Below are positions 47,306-55,451 of a stretch of 64,000 nucleotides of DNA, in pieces; position 1 is the first letter of the stretch; each line of letters begins with the position of its first letter. This DNA is from Acidimicrobiales bacterium (GTDB lineage: Bacteria > Actinomycetota > Acidimicrobiia > Acidimicrobiales > Acidimicrobilacustridaceae): the NCBI GenBank assembly GCA_025455885.1, contig JALOLR010000001.1:133441-197440 (forward strand). The letters run 5' to 3'. Below the pieces are notes generated by a model. The model worked only from the letters and a program-made list of their open reading frames with translations, did not search any database and had not been told where the DNA came from. A program made the translations under genes and the position numbers.

Positions 47306-49510
47306 ATGGCCGGCACTGCGGGGGCGGGGGAGCACGTGCCGGTGCTCACGTTCCTCGGGGCGACGGGCACCGTCACGGGGAGCCGGTTCCTCGTCGACAC
47401 CGCCGACGCCCGGGTCCTGGTCGACTGCGGTCTGTACCAGGGCCTGAAGGACCTCCGGTTGCGGAACTGGGCGCCGTTCCCCGTCGACCCGGCCTCGCTC
47501 GACGCCGTGGTGCTGACCCACGCGCACGTCGACCACTCCGGTGCCATCCCCCGCCTCGTGCGGGAGGGCTTCACGGGTCCGATCGTCGCCAGCCCGCACA
47601 CGGTCGCCCTGGCTTCGATCGTGCTGCCCGACAGCGGGCACCTCCAGGAGGAGGAGGCCGCCTACGCCAACCGCCGCGGCTTCTCCAAGCACCATCCGGC
47701 CCTCCCGCTGTACACCGAGGAGGACGCCCGGCGCAGCCTCGGGCAGTTCGTCGCCGCCGGCTGGGGCGAGGCCGTCGAGGTGGCGCCCGGCGTCCGGGTG
47801 ACCCTCTCCCCGGCCGGGCACATCCTCGGGTCGTCGGTGGTGGCGATGGACGTGGCCGGCGACGGGGGACGGCGGCTGGTGTTCAGCGGTGACCTGGGGC
47901 GGGGCCACCACCCGGTGCTGGCCCCGCCGGCGCCGGTCGGCCCGGCCGACGTCGTGGTGATGGAGTCGACCTACGGCGATCGCCGCCACGACGACGCCGG
48001 TGCCCTCGAGGTGTTCGCCGACGTGATCACGCGGACCGCCGCCCGTGGGGGCGTGGTGGTGATCCCGGCGTTCGCGGTCGACCGCACCGAGGTGGTGCTG
48101 GTGCACCTCGAGGCGATGCGGCGGGCCGGCGTCATCCCCGAGCTGCCGGTGTTCGTGGACAGCCCGATGGCGCTCGCCGCGCTCGACGTGTACCGCACGG
48201 CCATCGAGGCGGGGAGCCCCGAGATCCGCCCGGAGGTGCGCTCGGCCACCGACCCGTTCGGGCTCGACCACGTGCGGGCGATGCGCGAGGTCGAGGAGTC
48301 GATGGAGCTCGACCGGCTCACCACCCCGGCGATCGTGGTGTCGGCGTCGGGCATGGCCACCGGGGGCCGGGTCCTGCACCACCTGCGCCGCTACCTGCCG
48401 GACCGGCGCGCGTCGGTGGTGCTCGTCGGGTTCCAGGCCGAGCAGACGCGGGGTCGTCGCCTCGCCGAGGGGGCCCGCCAGGTGAAGCTCCTCGGCGACT
48501 ACGTGCCGGTGGCGGCCGAGGTGGTGGAGCTGCCGGCGTTCTCGGTGCACGCCGACCGTGACGAGCTCGTCGACTGGCTGGGCACGGTCGACGGCGAGCC
48601 GGACGCGGTGTACCTGGTGCACGGGGAGCCGTCGTCGTCGGCGGCGCTGCGAGCCCGCATCGAGGCCCGGTTGGGCTGGCGGGCCGTCGTGCCGGCCTTC
48701 GAGGAGCGGGTGCGGGTGGACCGCCGGCCCGATGCCCGTCCCGGGGTGGGACCGGCCGGCGACGGTGTGGCCGCCCCCCGGTCCCCGGCGCACGCCACCG
48801 GCCCGGTGCTCGCCGGCGAGATGACCCTCGACCAGGCGCTCCTCGCAGGGCCTGCGCCGGGACCGTCGGGGTTGGTGGGCGACGACCCGGCCCGACTGGC
48901 GCGGATGGACACCGAGATGGCCAACGGCTTCCGCGCGCTGGCCGGCATCGGCCGGGCCGTCTCGGTCTTCGGTTCGGCCCGCACGTCGCCCGACAGCCCC
49001 GAGTACGACCTCGCCCGCCGCACCGCCTCGCTCCTCGGCGGCCACGGCTACACGATCATCAGCGGCGGCGGCCCGGGCACCATGGAGGCGGCCAACCGGG
49101 GGGCACGCGACGTCGGGGCGCTGTCGGTCGGCCTGGGGATCGAGTTGCCCGTCGAGCAGGCCATCAACCCGTTCGTCGACCTGGCCGTGGAGTTCCAGCA
49201 CTTCTTCGTGCGCAAGGTCATGTTCGTGCGCTACGCGTCGGCGTTCGTGGTGTTCCCCGGTGGTTTCGGCACCCTCGACGAGCTGTTCGAGGCGCTCTCG
49301 CTGATCCAGACCGGGAAGATCGAGGACTTCCCGGTGGTCCTCGTGGGGTCCGGGCACTGGGGCGGGCTGCTCGACTGGATGCGCGACGCCCTCGTCGACC
49401 GGGGGAGGTTGGCGCCCCACGAGCTCGACCTCGTGCACGTCGTCGACGAGCCCGAGGAGGTGCTCGCCGTCGTCGAGATGGCCGGCGGTGGGCGGTTCAG
49501 CGCGACGTGA
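47306..49510 (+). CDS. Fusion of beta-CASP MBL nuclease and LOG-family phosphoribohydrolase-like domain
   Basis: A 734-residue single reading frame joining two unrelated domains. Residues 1-470: MBL/beta-CASP RNA nuclease (CPSF/Ysh1 type) with THAHVDHSG (His72, His74, Asp76, His77), FSGDLGRG, the ESTYGDR motif, VSASGMATGGR and the C-terminal FSVHADRDE and LVHGE. After a Pro/Gly-rich linker (about 485-530), residues 535-734 form a TIGR00730/LOG Rossmann domain with SVFGSART, SGGGPGTMEAANRGA and the catalytic PGGFGTLDE (about 651-659). LOG enzymes release nucleobases from nucleoside monophosphates; beta-CASP enzymes cut RNA. An internal ATG at 48907 could restart the LOG part. No stop or disturbed codon use marks the junction. 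Confidence 0.88.
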   Translation: MAGTAGAGEHVPVLTFLGATGTVTGSRFLVDTADARVLVDCGLYQGLKDLRLRNWAPFPVDPASLDAVVLTHAHVDHSGAIPRLVREGFTGPIVASPHTVALASIVLPDSGHLQEEEAAYANRRGFSKHHPALPLYTEEDARRSLGQFVAAGWGEAVEVAPGVRVTLSPAGHILGSSVVAMDVAGDGGRRLVFSGDLGRGHHPVLAPPAPVGPADVVVMESTYGDRRHDDAGALEVFADVITRTAARGGVVVIPAFAVDRTEVVLVHLEAMRRAGVIPELPVFVDSPMALAALDVYRTAIEAGSPEIRPEVRSATDPFGLDHVRAMREVEESMELDRLTTPAIVVSASGMATGGRVLHHLRRYLPDRRASVVLVGFQAEQTRGRRLAEGARQVKLLGDYVPVAAEVVELPAFSVHADRDELVDWLGTVDGEPDAVYLVHGEPSSSAALRARIEARLGWRAVVPAFEERVRVDRRPDARPGVGPAGDGVAAPRSPAHATGPVLAGEMTLDQALLAGPAPGPSGLVGDDPARLARMDTEMANGFRALAGIGRAVSVFGSARTSPDSPEYDLARRTASLLGGHGYTIISGGGPGTMEAANRGARDVGALSVGLGIELPVEQAINPFVDLAVEFQHFFVRKVMFVRYASAFVVFPGGFGTLDELFEALSLIQTGKIEDFPVVLVGSGHWGGLLDWMRDALVDRGRLAPHELDLVHVVDEPEEVLAVVEMAGGGRFSAT

Positions 49511-50441
49511 GTGGGGCCCGGCCGGCGGCGATCCAGTCCGATCGCGCCCAGATGTCGTGGTTCTCGCCCCACGCCGTCGTCCCCCCGGGGAGCTCCCACC
49601 GGATCAGGTTCAGCACCGCGTAGAGCTCGTCGCCGGCGTCGACGGCCCGGAGGTTGCGGCAGTCGCCCCGGGTGACGAGCCGACGGCCGAGGGCGTCGTG
49701 GGCGTCGATCTCGACGGTCGCCGGGAAGTCGCCGTCGAGCTCGGTCCGGCGTACGCCGTCGACGAGCCGGGCCGCCCGGCCGTCGTGGCGCCAGTACCCG
49801 CTGGTGATCCGGTCGTGGCCGGCGTGACCGGGGTCGACGTAGACGAAGAACGCCGAGCCGTCGACGGAGGTCCCGTGGGCGTTGCCGAGCCGGAGGCCGG
49901 GGCGCATCGTGCGTGGTCCCCACGAGCGGTCGCGGACGCTGGCGCAGTCGACGTCGAACCAGCGATCGGCGAGCCGGACGCGGCCCTGCACCCGGCCGGG
50001 CTGCTCGAGGTGGCCGTCGAACATCCCGGGCGACTCGTCGGGGGCGACGGGGTTCGGCGCCATGAGGCCCGTGAAGGTGATGTCGACCTCGATGTGCTCG
50101 CCGGCGTGGCGCACCCGGTAGGTGTGCAACGGTTCGACGACCTCGAGGTGGAATCGGTCGGCCATGCGGAGATCGCACAGGTCGGGGGGCGAGACCAGCT
50201 CCCCGGTCCAGCTGTCGTGGGCGAGATAGCGGTTCTCTCCGCGCCACGACGTGACCGCACCACCCTGGAGTCCCTGGTTCGGGCGGAGCCACACCCGGGT
50301 GTGGACCGATGCGTCCAGCTCGGGGACCCAGAACGGGAACCACACCGTCTCGATCCAGGTGGGGTCGTCGGAGGTCGGCGGGTGGAAGCCGTCGTCCTCG
50401 ACGGACACCGACGGCTCGGGCGGGTTGCCGGCGATGGTCAC
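49497..50441 (-). CDS. Conserved protein, DUF7064/DUF7065-like beta-sandwich
   Basis: A 314-residue soluble protein, rich in Trp and His, apparently all-beta. Conserved-looking blocks are FPFWVPELDASVHTRVWL, DLCDLRMADRFHLEVVEPL, CASVRDRSWGPRTMR and AWGENHDIWARSDW. I recall this type as DUF7064/DUF7065, found beside aminoglycoside-phosphotransferase-like genes in lipid-degrading actinobacteria; the assignment is tentative and function unknown. GTG at 50441 overlaps the stop of the upstream phosphotransferase gene (GTGA). Its last 14 bases overlap the convergent MBL-LOG gene. Confidence 0.6.
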   Translation of the reverse strand: MTIAGNPPEPSVSVEDDGFHPPTSDDPTWIETVWFPFWVPELDASVHTRVWLRPNQGLQGGAVTSWRGENRYLAHDSWTGELVSPPDLCDLRMADRFHLEVVEPLHTYRVRHAGEHIEVDITFTGLMAPNPVAPDESPGMFDGHLEQPGRVQGRVRLADRWFDVDCASVRDRSWGPRTMRPGLRLGNAHGTSVDGSAFFVYVDPGHAGHDRITSGYWRHDGRAARLVDGVRRTELDGDFPATVEIDAHDALGRRLVTRGDCRNLRAVDAGDELYAVLNLIRWELPGGTTAWGENHDIWARSDWIAAGRAPLTSR

Positions 50442-51778
50442 CGTTCCCCCAACGGTTGCGGGAGGCGGTCGGAGAGCTCGCCGAGCAACGGGGCGGCGAG
50501 CATGGCCTCGCGGGTGAGGTTGCGGGCCAGGTACGCGACCACCTCGGCCTCCCGCTCGGGACGAGCGGCGAGATCGGCCACGTCGGCGAGCCCGTCGGCC
50601 ACGGTCGAGGGGCGGTGACCGAGCAGCGCGGCGAGGTCGTCGAGCTCCCGCGCGTCGCGGTCGCCGCCGAAGCGGAGGTGGTGGTCGACGGTGCCGAGGA
50701 GCCCGGCCAACCCGTGAGCACGCCCTCGTGCGACCTGGTCGGTGATCGCCGGGGCGATGGTCTCGTCGAGCTGGTCGCGGGCATCGCTCACCAGGGCCAG
50801 CGCGTCCGACGGGGGCGCCTCGGTGAACGGGGGTTCCGTGGGTCGGGGCGCACCGACGGCGTCGGCGAGCGCCAGGGCCAGGCCGCGCATGAGCAGGGTT
50901 CGGTACATCGTCAGCTGCGGGCGATCGGTGGCCGGGTCGGGGGACGACAGTCCGAGGCCGATGAGCATGGCGTTGCGGGTCAGGATCAGGATCCGGTACC
51001 AGGCCACGGTCGGGCGGTCGACGGGTGGTCCGCCGTGGCGTTCGTAGGCGGCGAAGCGTACGGAGAGATCGCCGACCGGGGTGGCCATGTCGCGCACGGC
51101 GAGGGCGGCGAGGTCCTCCATGGGGTCGCCCCAGTGGGCGACCTCCCAGTCGAGGAGGGCCTCGATGCGCCCGTCGCGGTGGACGAGGTTCCCGGGGCCG
51201 AGGTCGCTGTGCACGAGCGCGGTGCGGCCGGCGCCGTCGGGCACGGCGCGTCGGAGCCACGCCAGCGCGACCGAGAAGAGCGGGTGCAGCGCGTCGCCCA
51301 CCAGGTCGGCCACGGCCTCGGCCGCCCCGAGTTGGGTGGCGGCGTGGTCGGTCGACCGGTCCGGGGGGCCGAGGTGGTCGATGTCGAGCGCCGAGGGGTC
51401 GGTGCCGTGCAGGGTCGCCACCACCTCCATGAGGTGGTCGAGGGCGGCGTCGTGCGACGGGTCGTCGTCGAACTCGTCGTGCCCCTCGATGCGCTGCAGC
51501 AGCACCGCCCGCAACGCGGTCTCCGAACCGTGCAGTGCTGGCGTGGGGACGTCGGTGCCGCCGAGCGCGGCGAGCACGGCGGCGTCGCGGGCCGAGCCGC
51601 CGCCCCGCCCGGTGTCGCGGAGCAGGAAGAGATCCATCCGGCTCTCGTCGCGGACCACGTCGACGGCCCACGCCTGCCGGCTCGCTCCCGAGAGGTGCGG
51701 TTCGCTCCGCTCGACGGTCCCTCCCGTCGCGGTCTCCACCCATTCCCGCAGGTCGTCGGGGAGCTCGCCGGGCGCCAT
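50438..51778 (-). CDS. Phosphotransferase family protein (APH/ACAD10-like)
   Basis: A 446-residue kinase-fold protein. The Brenner catalytic loop is LVHSDLGPGNLVH (about residues 182-194) and the DFG-equivalent is ALLDWEVAHWGDPMEDL (about 202-218). The N-terminal lobe (LSGASRQAWAVDV) binds the nucleotide. In actinobacteria such proteins often neighbour acyl-CoA dehydrogenases and act on hydroxyacyl groups rather than antibiotics. The last 130 residues form an extra helical region beyond the kinase fold. Overlaps both neighbours by 1-4 bases; operon with the EthD and DUF7064-like genes. Confidence 0.82.
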   Translation of the reverse strand: MAPGELPDDLREWVETATGGTVERSEPHLSGASRQAWAVDVVRDESRMDLFLLRDTGRGGGSARDAAVLAALGGTDVPTPALHGSETALRAVLLQRIEGHDEFDDDPSHDAALDHLMEVVATLHGTDPSALDIDHLGPPDRSTDHAATQLGAAEAVADLVGDALHPLFSVALAWLRRAVPDGAGRTALVHSDLGPGNLVHRDGRIEALLDWEVAHWGDPMEDLAALAVRDMATPVGDLSVRFAAYERHGGPPVDRPTVAWYRILILTRNAMLIGLGLSSPDPATDRPQLTMYRTLLMRGLALALADAVGAPRPTEPPFTEAPPSDALALVSDARDQLDETIAPAITDQVARGRAHGLAGLLGTVDHHLRFGGDRDARELDDLAALLGHRPSTVADGLADVADLAARPEREAEVVAYLARNLTREAMLAAPLLGELSDRLPQPLGER

Positions 51779-52131
51779 CAGAGGAAGGAGGTGATCGTGG
51801 TCCGGGCGGCCGCCACGTCGGCCTCCCTGGTCACGACGACGGTGGGGCTGTTGTCGATGTCCATGAACGTCTGGAGGTCGGCCCAGTGGGCGCGCCCGGC
51901 CTCGGTGTCCGCGTAGAACGCCTGGGTGGCCATCATGGCGTCCATGTCCGGCCAGTGGTTCTCGGCGATCCCGGCGTAGTCGGGGGACCCGACGATCATC
52001 ATGAGCCGGTTCTTCGAGATGTAGGGGTGGTCGCGCAGGTCGAACTCCTGGGTGTGCTGCGTCCAGCGTTCGAAGAACTGGTCGTCGCTGAGCTCGGGGC
52101 GCTTTCGCACCAGCGTGAACGACACGATCAC
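51778..52131 (-). CDS. EthD domain protein
   Basis: A 117-residue dimeric alpha-beta barrel (ferredoxin-like) protein. IVSFTLVRKRPELSDDQFFERWTQHTQEF is the typical EthD start, and the C-terminal DNSPTVVVTREAD fits the family. EthD-type proteins accompany ether or lipid degradation genes with unknown function. It starts with GTG, preceded by GGGGGGCAGAAG, and is the first gene of the EthD-phosphotransferase-DUF7064 operon. TACCGT on the minus strand at about 52173 may be the -10 box; this would leave a leader of roughly 35 nt. Confidence 0.85.
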   Translation of the reverse strand: MIVSFTLVRKRPELSDDQFFERWTQHTQEFDLRDHPYISKNRLMMIVGSPDYAGIAENHWPDMDAMMATQAFYADTEAGRAHWADLQTFMDIDNSPTVVVTREADVAAARTTITSFL

Positions 52132-52217
52132 CTTCTGCCCCCCAACGTCGGCTCGGGGGTGGAACGGTAGTCTGCGGTCGCTCGCCCGGGTCCGGCGGGC
52201 CCGACGCCGGGGGGACC

Positions 52218-52646
52218 GTGAACGACCGTCGCTACGACCTCGCGGAGCTGCAGGACCGTGCCGCCATCGCCGACCTCTACGACCGCCAGCTCGCTGCCGC
52301 GGAGGCGTGGGACCTCGAGCTCTACGACACGACGTTCACCCCGGACGCGGAGATCGACCTGCGCGACGTCGGCCAGGCGGTGCTCCGGTACCCGGACTAC
52401 CGATCGTGGCTGGCGTCGCTGCAGCCGGTCATGGTCGCCGCGCAGAGGATCACCGGGGGGCTGCGCCTCTCGCTGGAGGGCGACCGGGCCACGACCCGGG
52501 TGCCGGTGGCCTGCTTCGTGACGATGGCCCTCGACGAGGAGCGCACGCTCGTGTCGACCGGGATCTTCTACAACGACACGCTGGAGCGCACCGCCGACGG
52601 GTGGCGCGTCACCCGTCGGTACGAGGAGCTCGCCTGGTCGCGGTGA
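52218..52646 (+). CDS. SnoaL-like (NTF2 fold) protein
   Basis: A 142-residue cone-fold protein: LAELQDRAAIADLYDRQLAAAEAWDLELYDTTFTPDAEIDL is the classic N-terminal helix pair and strand. Relatives include ring-hydroxylating dioxygenase small subunits and ketosteroid isomerases. GTG at 52218 with GGGGGGACC upstream. It diverges from the EthD operon, with the short space between holding both promoters. The substrate is unknown. Confidence 0.82.
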   Translation: MNDRRYDLAELQDRAAIADLYDRQLAAAEAWDLELYDTTFTPDAEIDLRDVGQAVLRYPDYRSWLASLQPVMVAAQRITGGLRLSLEGDRATTRVPVACFVTMALDEERTLVSTGIFYNDTLERTADGWRVTRRYEELAWSR

Positions 52647-52667
52647 ATCCCTCTCGTCAGCCCTTCG

Positions 52668-53966
52668 TCAGCCCTCGAAGAAGGCGATCGTCCGGGCGGT
52701 GGCGTCGGCGTACATCCCGTGCTCGGCCCTCACGGCCTTCAGCTGGGCGAGCAACGGGCGGGCCCGGGTGGCCGAGGTGACGGTGGGGAACGAGGCGGGG
52801 TCGGCGAACACCGCGGCCACGATCTCGTCGGCGTCGGTGCCGACGAACCCCCGGGCGTCGAGGTACCCGGCGGCGCGCAGCTCGGCGACCATCGCCGCCG
52901 AGGTCGCCGGGGCGACGCCGGGGATCCGGGTGAAGCGCCCGTCGGGGAGCGGGGTCGGTGTGTTCTCGAGGTACCGGGTGCGCACGCCGCGGGCCCGCAG
53001 GGCGGCCTCGTTGGCGGCGGCCTGCTCGTTGGACACCTCGGGGTTGTCCTCGCGACCGCACATGAACCACGCCGACGGGGTGGTCGACGTGGACGCCGAT
53101 CGGCTCCCCGTGGCGTCGGCGCAGTAGCCGACGACGGCCTCGAAGCGCAGCTGGGGGAACCGGTCCGCCGAGTCGGTGGCGGCCACCGTCCCGAGGAGGT
53201 GGCTGAACGCGCCTCCCGCCGACATGCCGAGGGCGTACTTGGGCGTGCCCGGGGGGACGAGGCCGCGGGCCTCGAGGTCGTCGAAGAGGATCTGGAGGTT
53301 GGCGAGGTCGACGTTGCCGGGTCCGGTGCCCGGCGCCCAGCGCTCCTTGCCGTCGTCGTCGGCGTCGCCCCCAGCGGCCTCCTCCGCCTCGGTGGCGACG
53401 ACCCCGTAGCCCTCGCGGGTCAGGGCGAGCGCCAGCGGTCGGGTCTCGTCGCCCTCGATGAAGCTGCTGGAGCCGCCGGTGCCGTGGTTGAAGAGGACCA
53501 CGCCACGCATGTCCGGGGGCAGGGCGTGGCGGACGGTCTTGGGGGTGTCGGTGGCGCCGACGAAGGTCTCGGTGACGAGGGTGAGCTCCTGGGGGGCGGT
53601 GGGGGCGACGAGGCGCACGTCGCGGTCGGGCATCACGAGGGTGGTGCGCCACTCGTCGGGTTCGGCGAGCAGGTCGGCGTCGCCCTCCCAGGGCAGGGCC
53701 ACCTCGTCGACGGTGGACACCGACGACCAGACGTGCACGGTCTCGCCGGGCGTGTAGCGGCCAGACCCCTCCCCGCCGGCGACCTCGACGGAGAAGGTCG
53801 CGTCCGTCGGGGCCGGCGACGTGCTCGGGGCGACCGTCGTCTCGGTGGCCGATCCGGTACAGGCGCTGACCAGGGTCGTCACGGTGACGGCGAGCGCCAC
53901 CACCGCCGGCATCGTCGTCGACGCCGCTCGGCGGCGCCCGGACGGACTCCGGGTCGTCGTGGTCAC
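52668..53966 (-). CDS. Secreted alpha/beta-hydrolase-like lipoprotein
   Basis: A 432-residue exported protein. A signal peptide ends at the lipobox LVSAC (Cys about residue 36), followed by a Thr/Ser-rich linker and a small beta domain, then an alpha/beta hydrolase fold: VVLFNHGTGGSSS (oxyanion region), nucleophile in YALGMSAGGAFSHLL (GxSxG, about residue 253) and YCAD, with a possible acid and His nearer the C terminus. It resembles polyhydroxyalkanoate depolymerase and feruloyl-esterase-like families, but I cannot name the substrate. GTG at 53966 lies 7 nt after a TAGCGT -10 box that overlaps the stop codon of the nucleotidyltransferase gene. Confidence 0.72.
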   Translation of the reverse strand: MTTTTRSPSGRRRAASTTMPAVVALAVTVTTLVSACTGSATETTVAPSTSPAPTDATFSVEVAGGEGSGRYTPGETVHVWSSVSTVDEVALPWEGDADLLAEPDEWRTTLVMPDRDVRLVAPTAPQELTLVTETFVGATDTPKTVRHALPPDMRGVVLFNHGTGGSSSFIEGDETRPLALALTREGYGVVATEAEEAAGGDADDDGKERWAPGTGPGNVDLANLQILFDDLEARGLVPPGTPKYALGMSAGGAFSHLLGTVAATDSADRFPQLRFEAVVGYCADATGSRSASTSTTPSAWFMCGREDNPEVSNEQAAANEAALRARGVRTRYLENTPTPLPDGRFTRIPGVAPATSAAMVAELRAAGYLDARGFVGTDADEIVAAVFADPASFPTVTSATRARPLLAQLKAVRAEHGMYADATARTIAFFEG

Positions 53967-53973
53967 CGGGGTG

Positions 53974-53979
53974 ACGCTA
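53974..53979 (-). promoter_or_regulatory. -10 box of secreted hydrolase gene, overlapping upstream stop codon
   Basis: TAGCGT on the minus strand starts with the TAG stop (53979-53977) of the nucleotidyltransferase gene and ends 7 nt before the GTG. Confidence 0.5.
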
Positions 53980-54543
53980 TTGGGGGTCGCTGACGTCGTG
54001 CTGACGGGGTCCGTCCCCCAGACCGAGGAGTCTGGCGACCCGGGGGTCGCCGGCGCCGAGGTGGCGTACGAGGACCCCGGCGACGCGATCGAGGTCCAGG
54101 GTCCCGGCGTCGATCATCGCCTCGAGGTCGGCCCAGTCCCTGGTGCGGTCGAAGAAGGCCTTGAACACCGCGAGGTCGGCGCAGGAGAGGAACGGCAACG
54201 CGACGCCGCCGAAGTCCTCGGTCCGGACGCGGGTGGCGGCGGCGCGGTGGAAGTCGGTGGTGTCGAGGAAGACGTCGACGGGGGTGGTGTCCCACCACAG
54301 TCGGGCCTGTCCGTCCCGGCGCAGCAGGGCGAGGTCGTCCTGGGTGGCGGCCACCTCCGGGGCGAGGGCCGCGAGGACGTCGTCGACGCGGTCGACGTCG
54401 ACGAACACGTTGATGTCGATGTCGATCGTGCCGCGGGCCTGTCGGGTGCACCACGCCAGCGCCAGCGCGCCGCCGAAGGCGTGGGGGAGCCCGACGTCGG
54501 CCAAGGAGCGGTGCACGGCGACGATCTTGTCGGGGAGGCTCAT
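53977..54543 (-). CDS. Nucleotidyltransferase (AbiEii/MenT-like toxin candidate)
   Basis: A 188-residue protein of the polymerase-beta-like nucleotidyltransferase fold. The catalytic GG and DxD motifs lie in FGGALALAWCTRQARGTIDIDI (Gly24-Gly25, Asp41, Asp43), and a possible third acid lies in VDVFLD (about residues 91-96). It overlaps by 4 nt (ATGA) the upstream XRE regulator, matching a regulator-then-toxin order seen in AbiE and MenAT systems, in which the toxin modifies tRNA or proteins. No toxicity can be shown from sequence; a housekeeping role is possible. It is downstream of, and co-transcribed with, the XRE gene. Confidence 0.72.
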   Translation of the reverse strand: MSLPDKIVAVHRSLADVGLPHAFGGALALAWCTRQARGTIDIDINVFVDVDRVDDVLAALAPEVAATQDDLALLRRDGQARLWWDTTPVDVFLDTTDFHRAAATRVRTEDFGGVALPFLSCADLAVFKAFFDRTRDWADLEAMIDAGTLDLDRVAGVLVRHLGAGDPRVARLLGLGDGPRQHDVSDPQ

Positions 54544-54854
54544 GGGCGTGGGAACGGCGCGGTGGTGAGGGTCGGTGCGTGGCGGGCGGGGAACATCGCG
54601 GCCAGCTCGAGCACGTCGATCAGCTCCCGGCCGCGGTCGGTCGGATCGGGCCCGCCGACGGCGGGGACGAGCTCGGTGGTCGCGTCGAAGCCCGCGGCGC
54701 GCAGGATCCGTTCGAGGGTGTCGACGGTCGGCACCTTCCGGCCCGTCTCGTAGGCGGAGAGGGTGGAGTGCGACGTGCCGGCACGGGCGGCCAGGGCCCG
54801 CAGGCTGAGCCGACGACGGTGGCGAGCCTGGCGGAGGAGGAGAGCGGCGTCCAT
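54540..54854 (-). CDS. XRE family regulator (antitoxin candidate)
   Basis: A 104-residue protein with a five-helix Cro/C1-type HTH (RQARHRRRLSLRALAARAGTSHSTLSAYETGRKVPTVDTLERIL, about residues 8-51) followed by a short C-terminal region that may contact the nucleotidyltransferase. A near-perfect 18-bp palindrome overlies its promoter, suggesting autoregulation. ATG at 54854 is set by the TACCAT -10 box 6 nt upstream. The stop overlaps the toxin-candidate start. Confidence 0.78.
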   Translation of the reverse strand: MDAALLLRQARHRRRLSLRALAARAGTSHSTLSAYETGRKVPTVDTLERILRAAGFDATTELVPAVGGPDPTDRGRELIDVLELAAMFPARHAPTLTTAPFPRP

Positions 54855-54860
54855 GGGGCA

Positions 54861-54866
54861 ATGGTA
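54861..54866 (-). promoter_or_regulatory. -10 box of XRE gene (leaderless)
   Basis: TACCAT on the minus strand ends 6 nt before the ATG. Confidence 0.5.
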
Positions 54867-54880
54867 CCCGATCGGATACC
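54863..54880. promoter_or_regulatory. Palindromic operator of the XRE/nucleotidyltransferase pair
   Basis: GGTACCCGATCGGATACC is palindromic in 16 of 18 positions (GGTAyCCGATCGGrTACC). It overlaps the -10 box of the XRE gene, the expected place for an autoregulatory operator. Confidence 0.6.
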
Positions 54881-54927
54881 GGATTCGGATCGGGGGACGG
54901 AGAGCGGCGGCGCGACCGTGTCCCCGG

Positions 54928-54943
54928 GTACCCAGGGGGGTAT
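54928..54943 (+). promoter_or_regulatory. CsoR/CstR-type operator over the rhodanese promoter
   Basis: GTACC-CAGGGG-GGTAT. The right arm continues into TATCCT (54941-54946), a good -10 box for the rhodanese gene. Same 16-bp geometry as the sites at 20906 and 63329. Confidence 0.7.
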
Positions 54944-54995
54944 CCTCGGGCGAGTTCGACGAGGGGCTCGAGGAGAGCTCGAAAAGGAGATCGAC

Positions 54996-55451
54996 ATGGG
55001 TCCGCAACGTTCGACGTCACCCCGCACCGTCCGACGCGTGGTCGGCGCCATGGCCGTCGTGGCGGCGGGTCTGCTCGTGGCGGCGGGCTGCTCGTCGTCC
55101 TCGTCCGGCGCGGACGCCGCCTCCGTTGCCGAGTCCGAGGCCGCCACCCCTGCGGCCGGTGAGGCGTCGGCGCGGGCGGCGCTCGACCAGGGCGCGACGG
55201 TGGTCGACGTGCGCACGCCCGAGGAGTTCGCCGCCGGCCACATCGAGGGCGCGGCGCTGATCGACGTCCAGGACCCGTCGTTCGCCGACGAGATCGCCGG
55301 CCTGGACGACTCGGTCACCTACGTCGTGTACTGCCGGAGCGGGAACCGCTCGGCGGCCGCCGCCGCCCAGATGGAGGCCGTGGGCCTCACGGTGCTCGAC
55401 GGCGGCGCCCTCGAGGACATGACCGCCGCCGGCTGGCCAACCGCCGCCTGA
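54996..55451 (+). CDS. Rhodanese-domain lipoprotein
   Basis: A 151-residue exported single-domain sulfurtransferase. Signal peptide about 1-32 with lipobox LVAAGC, then a Ser/Ala-rich linker. The rhodanese domain carries VVDVRTPEEFAAGHIEGA and the active-site loop YCRSGNRSA, in which the Cys would hold a persulfide. It acts outside the membrane, transferring or detoxifying sulfane sulfur. AAAAGGAGA lies 5 nt before the ATG, an unusually strong ribosome site. The promoter carries a CsoR/CstR-type operator, tying it to the repressor at the right end of the window and to thioredoxin. Confidence 0.9.
   Translation: MGPQRSTSPRTVRRVVGAMAVVAAGLLVAAGCSSSSSGADAASVAESEAATPAAGEASARAALDQGATVVDVRTPEEFAAGHIEGAALIDVQDPSFADEIAGLDDSVTYVVYCRSGNRSAAAAAQMEAVGLTVLDGGALEDMTAAGWPTAA

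Noticed and set aside
44084-49438. Very long open frame (1784 codons) on the minus strand running into the MBL-LOG and YkgJ regions
   Set aside because: Only the part up to 46387 is the VWA gene; the rest is antisense to real genes and stays open because of GC-rich third positions.
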